Shown here piece after piece: positions 1-7,291 of a stretch of DNA of 64,000 nucleotides. The position numbers and the translations under genes are program-made. The number at the start of each line of letters is the position of its first letter. The first letter of the stretch is position 1. The stretch is from Novibacillus thermophilus (GTDB lineage: Bacteria; Bacillota; Bacilli; Thermoactinomycetales; Novibacillaceae). The DNA lies in NCBI RefSeq assembly GCF_002005165.1, contig NZ_CP019699.1, positions 310,001 through 374,000 of the forward strand, written 5' to 3'. The notes below the pieces were generated by a model that worked only from the letters and a program-made list of their open reading frames with translations, was not told where the DNA came from and ran no database searches.

Positions 1-755
1 AAAAGAGATTGAGTGAAAGCTTGAAAGGAGTCGTCGAGTCGGCTGTCAACCACGTCGGTGTCGATGTGAATACAGCCTCTCCTGCGCTTTTGCAGTACGT
101 TTCAGGCATATCGCCTTCCGTTGCCCAAAATATCGTCAAATATCGAGAGACGGACGGAAAATTTAAGAGCCGTCACGAGTTAAAAGCCGTCCCGCGCCTC
201 GGTGAAAAGACGTACGAACAGTGTGTCGGGTTTTTGCGCATCTACGGTGGCGACCATCCGTTGGACAAGACGCCCATTCACCCGGAATCGTACGATCTCG
301 TTGAATCTTTACTGGAATACCTCGGGGCTGACTATGAACTCATCGGCTCGGAACTGCTGAATGAACAACTGCGGCAGTTGGACTACTCGAAGGTAGCCGA
401 GGTGTTGCAATGCGGGGTTCCGACGCTCAAAGACATTGTAGAGGCGCTGGAGCGCCCTGGCCGCGACCCGCGGGAGGATTTGCCTAAACCGATTTTGCAA
501 TCAGATGTGCTGAAGTTGGAAGATCTGCAAGAAGGGATGAAACTCAAGGGAACTGTGCGAAACGTCGTCGACTTTGGCGCTTTTGTCGATATCGGGTTGA
601 AAAACGACGCCTTGGTGCACATCTCCAAAATGCGGGAGTACTTTGTCCGCCATCCGCTGGATGTGGTATCAGTGGGTGATGTTGTGGACGTGTGGGTGCT
701 CGATGTGGACACCCGCAGAGAGCGAGTCTCCTTGAGCATGATTCCGTTGTCTTAG
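1..755 (+). CDS. tex: Tex-family transcription accessory / S1 RNA-binding protein, C-terminal part (5' end cut by window)
   Basis: The reading frame is open from the window edge, so the N-terminal two thirds are missing. What remains is the usual C-terminal half of Tex (B. subtilis YdcI): a helix-hairpin-helix stretch beginning with the family signature VVESAVNHVGVDVNTAS, the GISPSVAQNIVKYR and LGEKTYEQCVGFLRI segments, and a final S1 domain (LQEGMKLKGTVRNVVDFGAF, then VHISKM and VSLSM). Tex proteins bind nucleic acid and associate with RNA polymerase; the exact role is still debated. The SprT-like gene follows at once, as ydcK follows ydcI in B. subtilis. Identification is secure. Confidence 0.95.
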   Translation, partial: KRLSESLKGVVESAVNHVGVDVNTASPALLQYVSGISPSVAQNIVKYRETDGKFKSRHELKAVPRLGEKTYEQCVGFLRIYGGDHPLDKTPIHPESYDLVESLLEYLGADYELIGSELLNEQLRQLDYSKVAEVLQCGVPTLKDIVEALERPGRDPREDLPKPILQSDVLKLEDLQEGMKLKGTVRNVVDFGAFVDIGLKNDALVHISKMREYFVRHPLDVVSVGDVVDVWVLDVDTRRERVSLSMIPLS

Positions 756-816
756 AAAAAAACGTCCAGTTTGGTTTGTGTTGTGGACGTTTCAGACGGT
801 GTCGGAGGTTTTGACT

Positions 817-1290
817 GTGGACCAAGAGAGTTTGCAAAAGTGGGTCGAACGAATTTCCGAAGAAGATTTCGGCCTTCCGTTTCGCCATGAGGTGCGTTAC
901 AACCATCGCTTGCGGACGACGGGCGGCCGTTACTTTCCCCACGACCACTCCATTGAGTTAAACCCGAAGTACTGGGAGCACGGAAAAGAGGAAATGTTGG
1001 GCATTGTGCGGCATGAGCTGTGCCATTACCACTTGCATTTAGCTGGAAGAGGTTACCGGCACCGGGACAAAGATTTTCAAGCCTTGCTAACAAAAGTAGG
1101 GGGATCGCGTTACTGCCGCCCATTGCCGGGAACCCAAAAGCAGAGGGCGGCCAAATACGTCCTCGTTTGCCGTTCTTGTCAAACGAAGTACTTTCGCAAG
1201 AAAAAGATGAATCCCGACCGGTACCGATGTGGCAAGTGTCATGGCAAATTGCGTCTACACGTCTTGACCAACTGTGAGGGAATGTGGTAA
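817..1290 (+). CDS. SprT-like zinc metalloprotease-family protein (YdcK type)
   Basis: About 157 residues. It carries the SprT zinc motif HELCH (in VRHELCHYHLH) followed by a C-terminal zinc ribbon of two cysteine pairs (CRSC and CGKC). SprT proteins resemble the protease core of Spartan; the role of the bacterial members is poorly known. The frame is open further upstream, but GGAGG at 804-808 lies 8 bases before GTG 817, which I take as the start; TTG 811 is only 2 bases from that site. It sits immediately downstream of tex, the arrangement seen in B. subtilis (ydcI-ydcK). Family assignment is firm, cellular role unknown. Confidence 0.88.
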   Translation: MDQESLQKWVERISEEDFGLPFRHEVRYNHRLRTTGGRYFPHDHSIELNPKYWEHGKEEMLGIVRHELCHYHLHLAGRGYRHRDKDFQALLTKVGGSRYCRPLPGTQKQRAAKYVLVCRSCQTKYFRKKKMNPDRYRCGKCHGKLRLHVLTNCEGMW

Positions 1291-1344
1291 ATTAACATCA
1301 CCCGTCTCAATAGATGGGAGCACACGTTTCCCAGTCATTTACTC

Positions 1345-1373
1345 TTGCACGTATCCCATTAAAGCTGTATACT
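1345..1373 (+). promoter_or_regulatory. Sigma-A-type promoter of the tRNA cluster
   Basis: TTGCAC (1345-1350) and TATACT (1368-1373) are separated by 17 bases, and the -10 ends 21 bases before the first tRNA. There is no open reading frame between the SprT-like gene and this site. Confidence 0.75.
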
Positions 1374-1394
1374 AAAAGATGTGTCTCATTTCGT

Positions 1395-1469
1395 TCCTCC
1401 GTAGCTCAATGGTAGAGCGGTCGGCTGTTAACCGATAGGTTGTAGGTTCGAGTCCTACCGGAGGAGCCA
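1395..1469 (+). tRNA. tRNA-Asn (GTT)
   Basis: A full cloverleaf with acceptor TCCTCCG/CGGAGGA, anticodon GTT in CTGTTAA, the T-loop GGTTCGAGTCC and an encoded CCA. First of six tRNAs transcribed together. Confidence 0.97.
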
Positions 1470-1477
1470 TCTTATGC

Positions 1478-1570
1478 GGAGAGATACCCAAGAGGCCGAA
1501 GGGGACGGTTTGCTAAACCGTTAGGGGGCCCTATGGCCCCGCGAGGGTTCGAATCCCTCTCTCTCCGCCA
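1478..1570 (+). tRNA. tRNA-Ser (GCT)
   Basis: A 93-base class II tRNA with a long variable arm (GGGGGCC..GGCCCC), acceptor GGAGAGA/TCTCTCC, anticodon GCT in TTGCTAA, and an encoded CCA. It follows tRNA-Asn by 8 bases. Confidence 0.97.
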
Positions 1571-1588
1571 CGAAGCTGGAAATTTTTT

Positions 1589-1664
1589 GAGCCATTAGCT
1601 CAGTCGGTAGAGCACCTGACTTTTAATCAGGGTGTCGCAGGTTCGATTCCTGCATGGCTCACCA
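1589..1664 (+). tRNA. tRNA-Lys (TTT)
   Basis: A 76-base cloverleaf with acceptor GAGCCAT/ATGGCTC, anticodon TTT in CTTTTAA, T-loop GGTTCGATTCC and an encoded CCA. Confidence 0.97.
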
Positions 1665-1669
1665 TTTTT

Positions 1670-1756
1670 GCGGTCGTGGTGGAATAGGCAGACACGCTAT
1701 CTTGAGGGGGTAGTGGCCGAGAGGCCGTGCGAGTTCGAGTCTCGCCGACCGCACCA
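1670..1756 (+). tRNA. tRNA-Leu (GAG)
   Basis: A class II tRNA of 87 bases with acceptor GCGGTCG/CGACCGC. The anticodon stem CTATC/GGTAG closes the loop TTGAGGG, giving anticodon GAG. It has a variable arm TGGCCGAGAGGCCG and an encoded CCA. Confidence 0.95.
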
Positions 1757-1772
1757 TCACACTTGCTACTCT

Positions 1773-1849
1773 CGGGATGTGGCTCAGCTTGGCAGAGCGC
1801 CTCGTTCGGGACGAGGAGGTCGCAGGTTCAAATCCTGTCATCCCGACCA
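1773..1849 (+). tRNA. tRNA-Pro (CGG)
   Basis: A 77-base cloverleaf with acceptor CGGGATG/CATCCCG. Stem CCTCG/CGAGG closes loop TTCGGGA, giving anticodon CGG. CCA is encoded. It is followed by an unusually long structured spacer before the next tRNA. Confidence 0.95.
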
Positions 1850-1854
1850 GACCG

Positions 1855-1927
1855 GTGTGGGGACCGTACCAGTGTTTGGGGTGATTGAGACATCTCTCGT
1901 CACTCCCTGGGCGTACGTCCTCCACAC
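1855..1927 (+). other. Long imperfect hairpin in the tRNA-Pro/tRNA-Gly spacer
   Basis: The 122-base gap between tRNA-Pro and tRNA-Gly is far longer than the other gaps in this cluster (5 to 18 bases). Its ends pair: GTGTGG (1855-1860) with CCACAC (1922-1927), GGAC (1861-1864) with GTCC (1917-1920), then GTAC with GTAC and CAG with CTG after small bulges. It could be a processing element or an old insertion; no function is known to me. Confidence 0.5.
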
Positions 1928-1971
1928 AACCATCACGAGGGCGAGGCACGGTAATGGCCCGCCTGTACCAT

Positions 1972-2045
1972 GCGGGTGTAGTTCAATGGTAGAACACCAG
2001 CCTTCCAAGCTGGATACGTGGGTTCGATTCCCATCACCCGCTCCA
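1972..2045 (+). tRNA. tRNA-Gly (TCC)
   Basis: A 74-base cloverleaf with acceptor GCGGGTG/CACCCGC, anticodon TCC in CTTCCAA, T-loop GGTTCGATTCC and an encoded CCA. It is the last of the cluster, 6 bases before the terminator. Confidence 0.97.
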
Positions 2046-2051
2046 TAAACC

Positions 2052-2085
2052 AACGCGCGGATGTTGTATTCCGCGCGTTTGTTTT
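2052..2085 (+). terminator. Intrinsic terminator of the tRNA cluster
   Basis: A perfect 10-bp stem AACGCGCGGA (2052-2061) / TCCGCGCGTT (2070-2079), with an 8-base loop, is followed by TGTTTT. Confidence 0.85.
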
Positions 2086-2089
2086 ATGT

Positions 2090-2119
2090 TTGCCACGCCT
2101 TTGGCATGATGGATATAAT
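2090..2119 (+). promoter_or_regulatory. Sigma-A-type promoter of the tsaE operon
   Basis: TTGCCA (2090-2095), an 18-base spacer, and TATAAT (2114-2119), which ends 22 bases before the tsaE start. It lies directly after the tRNA terminator, so the t6A genes have their own promoter. Confidence 0.75.
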
Positions 2120-2141
2120 AAGACGAACGGGTGGGAAACAC

Positions 2142-2606
2142 ATGGTGGAACTGACGTTTGACAGCAAGTCTGTAGAGGATACTAACCGGTTGGCCGAACA
2201 GGTGGCGCGTATCGTTCAACCGGGTGACGTCTTGGCGTTGAAAGGGGATCTCGGTGCAGGGAAAACGACGTTTACGCAAGCTTTTGCCCGGGCACTGGGT
2301 GTTCAAGAGCGTGTCAACAGTCCGACCTTTACACTCATCAAAGAGTACCGCGGGCGGATCCCCCTTTACCACATGGATTTGTACCGTTTGAACGGTGAGG
2401 AGGAAGCAGCAGCCCTCGGGCTGGAAGAGTATTTTGACGGCGAGGGCGTCTGCATCGTTGAGTGGGCCGATCGCCTCGGAGAGGCGTTGCCGAAAGATGT
2501 GGTTCACATTACGATGGAGGAGACATCCCCGCACACAAGGCGCATCCGGGTATGGGGGACAGACGGGCCAGGATGTGACCGGGTGAAGGAGTTGTTGGAG
2601 GCTTGA
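2142..2606 (+). CDS. tsaE: tRNA t6A37 threonylcarbamoyltransferase complex ATPase TsaE
   Basis: 154 residues, the normal size for the YjeE/YdiB family. The P-loop is GDLGAGKTTF, followed by the family segment SPTFTLIKEY and YHMDLYRL; the conserved C-terminal VEWADRL is present. TsaE is the ATPase that resets the TsaB-TsaD pair during formation of threonylcarbamoyl-adenosine at position 37 of ANN-decoding tRNAs. ATG 2142 is chosen because GGTGGG precedes it and because the promoter -10 lies inside the longer open frame. It overlaps tsaB and starts the operon tsaE-tsaB-rimI-tsaD. Confidence 0.95.
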   Translation: MVELTFDSKSVEDTNRLAEQVARIVQPGDVLALKGDLGAGKTTFTQAFARALGVQERVNSPTFTLIKEYRGRIPLYHMDLYRLNGEEEAAALGLEEYFDGEGVCIVEWADRLGEALPKDVVHITMEETSPHTRRIRVWGTDGPGCDRVKELLEA

Positions 2607-3304
2607 AATGGTTAGCAATGGATACGAGTACGTCGGTCCTCGCCGTGGCCGTCACGGACGAAGAGACCGTGTTGGGCGATACAGTGCTCCATTTAAAGCG
2701 CCATCACGCCGAGCGTCTGTTGCCTACGATTGACCGCATGCTTTCGGACACGAACGTTTCCTTGCGGGATATTGGGGGAATTGCGGTCACTCGGGGACCG
2801 GGCTCCTATACCGGCGTGCGCATCGGCGTAACGACGGCGAAAATGTTGGCGTGGTCGTTAAAACTGCCCCTTGTCGGCATCTCCAGCCTCGCGGCTCTGG
2901 CGGTCAACGGCCGTCGCTTTTCTGGCAGTCTCATTCCGATGTGGGATGCACGGCGCGAACGGGTGTACACGGGCCATTATCGCTTCGACAAGAATGAAAA
3001 CATAACTGCCGTGCATCAAGACCGAGTGGTTCCTGTGAAGGACTGGGTCAAGCGTTTGACGGAGACAGAAGGGCCGTTTCTCTTTTTAGGAGACGGAGCC
3101 GTCCAGTACCGCGACATCATAGTCAACGTGTTAAAAGAACGGGCGTTTTTTGCCACACTGGAAGAAAATGTCGTTCGCCCGTCGTCTGTCGGTCGTTTAG
3201 CGATGGAACAGTGGAGCCGCGGGGGAAGTGACGACGTTGCTCGCTTTGTCCCTGAGTATTTACAAGTAACGGAGGCAGAGGCCAAGTGGGAGATTCAAAA
3301 ATAG
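2603..3304 (+). CDS. tsaB: tRNA t6A37 threonylcarbamoyltransferase complex subunit TsaB
   Basis: 233 residues with the ASKHA-fold N-terminus WLAMDTST and the TsaB segments VTRGPGSYTGVRIG and TAKMLAW. TsaB is the inactive paralogue that dimerises with TsaD. The TTG start at 2603 overlaps the tsaE stop (TTGA) and gives the expected N-terminus; the next in-frame ATG would cut into the first strand. An upstream AAGGAG lies inside the end of tsaE. The gene overlaps the next one by 19 bases, so translation is probably coupled. Confidence 0.93.
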   Translation: MKWLAMDTSTSVLAVAVTDEETVLGDTVLHLKRHHAERLLPTIDRMLSDTNVSLRDIGGIAVTRGPGSYTGVRIGVTTAKMLAWSLKLPLVGISSLAALAVNGRRFSGSLIPMWDARRERVYTGHYRFDKNENITAVHQDRVVPVKDWVKRLTETEGPFLFLGDGAVQYRDIIVNVLKERAFFATLEENVVRPSSVGRLAMEQWSRGGSDDVARFVPEYLQVTEAEAKWEIQK

Positions 3305-3777
3305 GTGGTCAGAACCTGCTGCTGGAAGGAAAATCCGTCGAGTTCCGCCCCATGGCGGAAGGGGACATTCCGGCCATCTCCGAAATAGAAACGCTGTCCT
3401 TCACAACGCCGTGGACGGAGGAGGCGTTTCGCCGGGAATTGAAACACAATCCGTTTGCCTACTACACCGTTGCTACACACAGGGAGCGCGTCATGGCTTA
3501 TTGCGGTGTGTGGCTGGTTGTCGACGAGGCGCACGTGACAAACGTCGCTGTGCATCCAAAGTTCCGGGGAAAAGGGATCGGGAAACAGCTGTTGACGTAC
3601 GTCATGGCCTTTGTAAAGGGAAACGGGGCGGACAGAATGACCCTGGAAGTGCGCCCGTCAAACAGAGTCGCCCGCCGTTTGTACGAGAGCCTCGGTTTTG
3701 TTCACGAAGGCACCCGGCCCAACTACTATCCGGACAATGACGAAGATGCGTGGATCATGTGGGTGAATTTAAAATGA
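3286..3777 (+). CDS. rimI: Ribosomal protein S18-alanine N-acetyltransferase RimI
   Basis: 163 residues of the GNAT fold. The acetyl-CoA loop is seen in [15 protein letters not shown], followed by [19 protein letters not shown], the usual RimI pattern. RimI acetylates the N-terminus of ribosomal protein S18. It lies between tsaB and tsaD as in B. subtilis (ydiC-ydiD-gcp). GTG 3286 starts the longest frame; the first 20 residues are not conserved in the family as I know it, so the real start could be somewhat downstream. Confidence 0.9.
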   Translation: MGDSKIGGQNLLLEGKSVEFRPMAEGDIPAISEIETLSFTTPWTEEAFRRELKHNPFAYYTVATHRERVMAYCGVWLVVDEAHVTNVAVHPKFRGKGIGKQLLTYVMAFVKGNGADRMTLEVRPSNRVARRLYESLGFVHEGTRPNYYPDNDEDAWIMWVNLK

Positions 3778-4763
3778 AGACCATATTGGCCATTGAAACG
3801 AGTTGTGATGAGACGGCTGTCGCTCTAGTTCGCGACGGGAAGGAATTGCTCTCCAATGTCGTGTCCTCCCAAGTAGAGATTCACCGCCGGTTCGGTGGGG
3901 TCGTGCCCGAAGTCGCTTCAAGGCGTCACGTCGAACAAATGACGTTCTTGCTGGAAGAAGCTTTGCAGCAGGCTCAAATTAAAGCGGAAGAAGTGGATGC
4001 GGTCGCAGTGACGCAGGGACCGGGATTGGTTGGCGCATTGCTCATCGGCGTCACGGCAGCCAAAACGCTAGCCTACTCTCTCGGTGTACCCGTCATTCCC
4101 GTCCACCATGTAGCCGGGCACATTTACGCCAATCAACTCGTGGGAGAGATGCAGTTTCCCCTTGTCTCCCTCGTCGTTTCGGGTGGACACACTGAACTCA
4201 TTTTGATGGAGGATCATTACGATTTCGAAAGGTTGGGACAAACACGGGACGACGCGGCCGGAGAAGCGTACGACAAAGTTGCGCGGCTGCTTGAACTGTC
4301 GTATCCCGGAGGGCCGGTCATCGATCAGCTGGCTCAAAAAGGGAAGGTCACTTACAACTTCCCTAGGGCGTGGTTAGAGCCGGGGTCCCTCGACTTCAGT
4401 TTCAGCGGCTTGAAGACAGCGGTCAAGAACGCCATCCAATCAGAACAAGAGGTCGTCGTTGAAGATGTGGCTGCCAGTTTCCAAACGGCGGTTCTTGACG
4501 TGCTGGTGGAAAAAACGCGCCGAGCGGTGGAACAGACCGGTGTCCGGCAGCTGATCGTCGCCGGTGGCGTATCGGCGAACACGGAGCTGCGCCGGCGGTT
4601 GCAGTCGTACGCCCGAGAGACGGGTGTCACATTGTCCCTTCCCCCCCTTGAATTGTGCACAGACAACGCGGCGATGATCGCAGCTGCCGCCTATTATGCA
4701 GAACAAAAAGGCATAAAGGCCGGCCTGGATTTAAACGCAGATCCGAGTCTGCCCCTTGAATGA
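3774..4763 (+). CDS. tsaD: tRNA t6A37 threonylcarbamoyltransferase TsaD
   Basis: 329 residues. The N-terminal motif is [10 protein letters not shown], and the metal-binding pair sits in [10 protein letters not shown], with [15 protein letters not shown] before it and [14 protein letters not shown] plus CTDNAAMIA near the end. TsaD is the catalytic subunit that transfers the threonylcarbamoyl group to A37. ATG 3774 overlaps the rimI stop as ATGA, the tightest coupling possible, and gives the standard N-terminus. A terminator follows at 4826, then the DnaA-box cluster. Confidence 0.97.
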   Translation: MKTILAIETSCDETAVALVRDGKELLSNVVSSQVEIHRRFGGVVPEVASRRHVEQMTFLLEEALQQAQIKAEEVDAVAVTQGPGLVGALLIGVTAAKTLAYSLGVPVIPVHHVAGHIYANQLVGEMQFPLVSLVVSGGHTELILMEDHYDFERLGQTRDDAAGEAYDKVARLLELSYPGGPVIDQLAQKGKVTYNFPRAWLEPGSLDFSFSGLKTAVKNAIQSEQEVVVEDVAASFQTAVLDVLVEKTRRAVEQTGVRQLIVAGGVSANTELRRRLQSYARETGVTLSLPPLELCTDNAAMIAAAAYYAEQKGIKAGLDLNADPSLPLE

Positions 4764-4825
4764 ATGCTCTGTAAAAAGTGGATGGTCTCCCTTTCCATCC
4801 CGACACCGTTGTTCAAAAACAGGTT

Positions 4826-4850
4826 ACGGCTTAGTTTAAGCCGTTTTTTT
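4826..4850 (+). terminator. Intrinsic terminator of the tsaE-tsaB-rimI-tsaD operon
   Basis: Stem ACGGCTT (4826-4832) / AAGCCGT (4838-4844) with a 5-base loop, running into seven T residues. Confidence 0.88.
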
Positions 4851-4861
4851 GTGGGTAATTG

Positions 4862-5042
4862 TGATCCACAGCCTCCCTAAAGCTGTGGATCATGTGGAAA
4901 GTAGCGATGGAATCAGTCGGGAAAAGGATTAATTTTTCCACAAAAACAGACACGGTGATCCCCTTCTGGCTGTGGATAATGTGGATAAAACGGTGGATAA
5001 CTGAAAAAACACGATTATTTTTGTGGATAAGGTTGTGGATGA
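4862..5042 (+). promoter_or_regulatory. DnaA-box cluster between tsaD and the ydiF homologue
   Basis: Eight 9-mers match the DnaA box TGTGGATAA (reverse TTATCCACA). Perfect copies lie at 4971-4979, 4980-4988 (directly abutting) and 5022-5030. One-mismatch copies lie at 4884-4892, 4992-5000 and 5034-5042 on the plus strand and at 4862-4870 and 4934-4942 in reverse. The 4862 and 4884 boxes form an inverted pair. A reading frame is open through the cluster but gives a Trp-rich artefact made of translated GTGGAT repeats. Such clusters away from oriC titrate DnaA or control genes; there is no dnaA or dnaN nearby. Confidence 0.88.
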
Positions 5043-5068
5043 CGAGATTGGGATATAAAGGGGTGAAA

Positions 5069-7291
5069 ATGGGGATTGTAAATAACGCAGAACGAGATGA
5101 GAGAGGCGGGAACCTGGTGCGTCGCATCGTGCTGTTATTCAGTGTCTTTTTGGCTATATCCTCCTTTTTTCCAACCGCATACGCGCAACATCATTCCCGC
5201 CCACAATCCGTGACCGTGATCTCGATTCCCGGTCTTTCTTTTGCTCATTTGGAACATGCAGACCTCATCCCCCATTTTAAACGTTTGGTGGATGAGGGGA
5301 GCATTGGGGCAATGAATTTACGCACAGCTGGTTCTGATACACTGGCGAACAGCTACGCCACGTTAGCGGCCGGCCGGCGCGTGACGGTTCCACAGCCGGA
5401 ACCTTTTTACCAACTGAACGAAACGTTTCAGGGGCGTCCAGTGTCAGCGTGGATAAGTGAACGCATCGGAATCACCCCGCGTTCAGGGACGGTCTTTCCG
5501 AACCTCGTTCCGTTTGCCGAGAAAAATCAAGTAGGCGCCATGCACGTTCAACAGATCGTGCTCGGCGAGGTGTTGAGACAGGCAGGCCTTGGCACTGCCG
5601 TTTGGGGAAACGCCGATTGGGGTGAAGAACAGGTACGGTTTGCTCCGTTTTTGTCCATGAACCGTGATGGGCACACCGTGGAAGCTGCAGTCGACGACCG
5701 AGTGCTCGTCACGGCGAAAGGTTTTCCTTTCGGGGTGAAGACGAATTACGCTTACGTACTGGATGAGGTGAGGCATTCTGCCGCAGAGCTTCGCGTTGTG
5801 GAGTTAGGGGATTTGTACCGCTTGCAGCGAGAAGCTGCAAAGATGACGGAACAACGCGCGAAGGCCGTGGAGCAGGAGATCCTCCACGAGGTTGACCGAT
5901 TTCTGCAACAATTTTTGGCGACGTTGTCGCCGGGGGACGTCGTCTGGATTATCTCCCCTTACACCCAACAGTCTCACCCCAAGTACAAGTCCCAGCTGGC
6001 CCCGGCGATCTGCTATCGGGAGGGCCAGGATGGAGGGATCCTGTATTCCCCTACGACACGCCGCGTCGGGATTATCGCCAATATCGATTTTGCTCCGACG
6101 GTGCTCGAAACGTTCCAGATTCCAAAACCTGCTTGGATGGACGGTCGGCCAATCACTGTGACAGACGGGGAGGAGAAGGACGCATTCTGGGAGACGCTGG
6201 AACAAGTGGAGACCGTGTTTCATCTCCGGCCTTACGTCATATACGCTTATGCCCTGTACCAGGTCGTGGCGTTCATCATAGCTCTCGGACTGCTCCTGGG
6301 CAAAAAGACCAGGGGGACAGGATTAGTGCAAATTGCGCTGTTGGCCAGCATTGTGACTCCTTTTTTGTTTTTAGTTCTGGCTGCCGTGTCGCCGTTCTCG
6401 TACCGGCTGTTTCTAGTTCTCTGGGTCTTTACAGCTTTGCTGATGGCACTCTCGTTAAAAAGGCTTCCGACGGTTCCCCTTTTTTTTATGCTCGGATTGG
6501 TCGGGTTTGCCCCGGTCATCGTGGACGGTCTTCTTGGCGGTCACTTGATTCGCCAGTCCTTTCTCGGCTACGACCCGATTATCGGGGCCCGTTATTACGG
6601 CATCGGAAATGAGTACATGGGCGTTGTCATCGGTGCTGTCTTATTAATGGTTGCAGCTTGGCTAGAGTGGAAACGTCCGACGGGGCGCTGGGTGAAGATC
6701 GGGACGGCTTTTTTGTTCGTTTTTTTGGTCCTTTACTTTGCTGCCCCCTTTTGGGGGACGAACGCAGGAGGGGCTTTGGCGGCTTCCGCCGGGTTCGGGG
6801 TAGCGTATGCCCGCTTTTTTCACTCGCGGATGGATTGGCGTTTTTGGCTCGCTTTTGCCGCGTTGGGCGTAGCGGGTGTCAGTCTGTTGTTCATCATGAA
6901 TGTGGTGTTAGACGTATCGGCCCCGTCTCACATCGGACAGGCGTTCGGACACTTGCTGAAAGGAGATATCGCACAAATCGTCGACATCGCTTCCCGCAAA
7001 TTGGCGACGAACGTTCGGTTGATCAAAGGTTCGCTGTGGGGGCGGGTGTTTTTTGTTTCCCTTTTGGCCATGGCCGTGCTCATTATTCAACCCCTTCGCG
7101 GGATACGTTGGCTGAAGACGCGTTATCCTTACATGTTCCACGGTTTTACCGCTATTCTCGTCTCGGCCCTCAGCGCGCTCGTCTTCAACGATTCAGGCAT
7201 TGTCTCCGCAGCGACGGCTATCGCCTACGTCGTCATCCCGCTGTTGTTGATTGTTTGCCGGGAGTGGATGCCCCCCTACGAAAGGTCCTGA
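5069..7291 (+). CDS. Polytopic membrane protein with an N-terminal alkaline-phosphatase-like ectodomain
   Basis: About 740 residues. After a charged n-region comes a signal segment (IVLLFSVFLAISSFF ending TAYAQ), then about 400 exported residues that resemble the alkaline-phosphatase/phosphodiesterase fold (NSYATLAAGRR, and RVGIIANIDFAPTVLETF), then nine or ten membrane segments containing the motifs GARYYGIGNEYMG, GTNAGGALAASAG and FNDSGIVSAATA. I recognise the family only as alkaline-phosphatase-like membrane proteins of unknown function. The usual metal ligands are not evident. ATG 5069 has AAAGGGG five bases upstream; GTG 5117 is an alternative. The 3' end overlaps the convergent ABC-F gene by 16 bases. 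Confidence 0.75.
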   Translation: MGIVNNAERDERGGNLVRRIVLLFSVFLAISSFFPTAYAQHHSRPQSVTVISIPGLSFAHLEHADLIPHFKRLVDEGSIGAMNLRTAGSDTLANSYATLAAGRRVTVPQPEPFYQLNETFQGRPVSAWISERIGITPRSGTVFPNLVPFAEKNQVGAMHVQQIVLGEVLRQAGLGTAVWGNADWGEEQVRFAPFLSMNRDGHTVEAAVDDRVLVTAKGFPFGVKTNYAYVLDEVRHSAAELRVVELGDLYRLQREAAKMTEQRAKAVEQEILHEVDRFLQQFLATLSPGDVVWIISPYTQQSHPKYKSQLAPAICYREGQDGGILYSPTTRRVGIIANIDFAPTVLETFQIPKPAWMDGRPITVTDGEEKDAFWETLEQVETVFHLRPYVIYAYALYQVVAFIIALGLLLGKKTRGTGLVQIALLASIVTPFLFLVLAAVSPFSYRLFLVLWVFTALLMALSLKRLPTVPLFFMLGLVGFAPVIVDGLLGGHLIRQSFLGYDPIIGARYYGIGNEYMGVVIGAVLLMVAAWLEWKRPTGRWVKIGTAFLFVFLVLYFAAPFWGTNAGGALAASAGFGVAYARFFHSRMDWRFWLAFAALGVAGVSLLFIMNVVLDVSAPSHIGQAFGHLLKGDIAQIVDIASRKLATNVRLIKGSLWGRVFFVSLLAMAVLIIQPLRGIRWLKTRYPYMFHGFTAILVSALSALVFNDSGIVSAATAIAYVVIPLLLIVCREWMPPYERS

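Noticed and set aside
1632-2053. Reading frames across the tRNA cluster
   Set aside because: They translate tRNA sequence and have no independent support.
4892-5068. N-terminal extension of the phosphatase-like protein through the DnaA boxes
   Set aside because: The extension is Trp-rich because it translates GTGGAT repeats; ATG 5069 has a good ribosome site and leads directly into the signal peptide.
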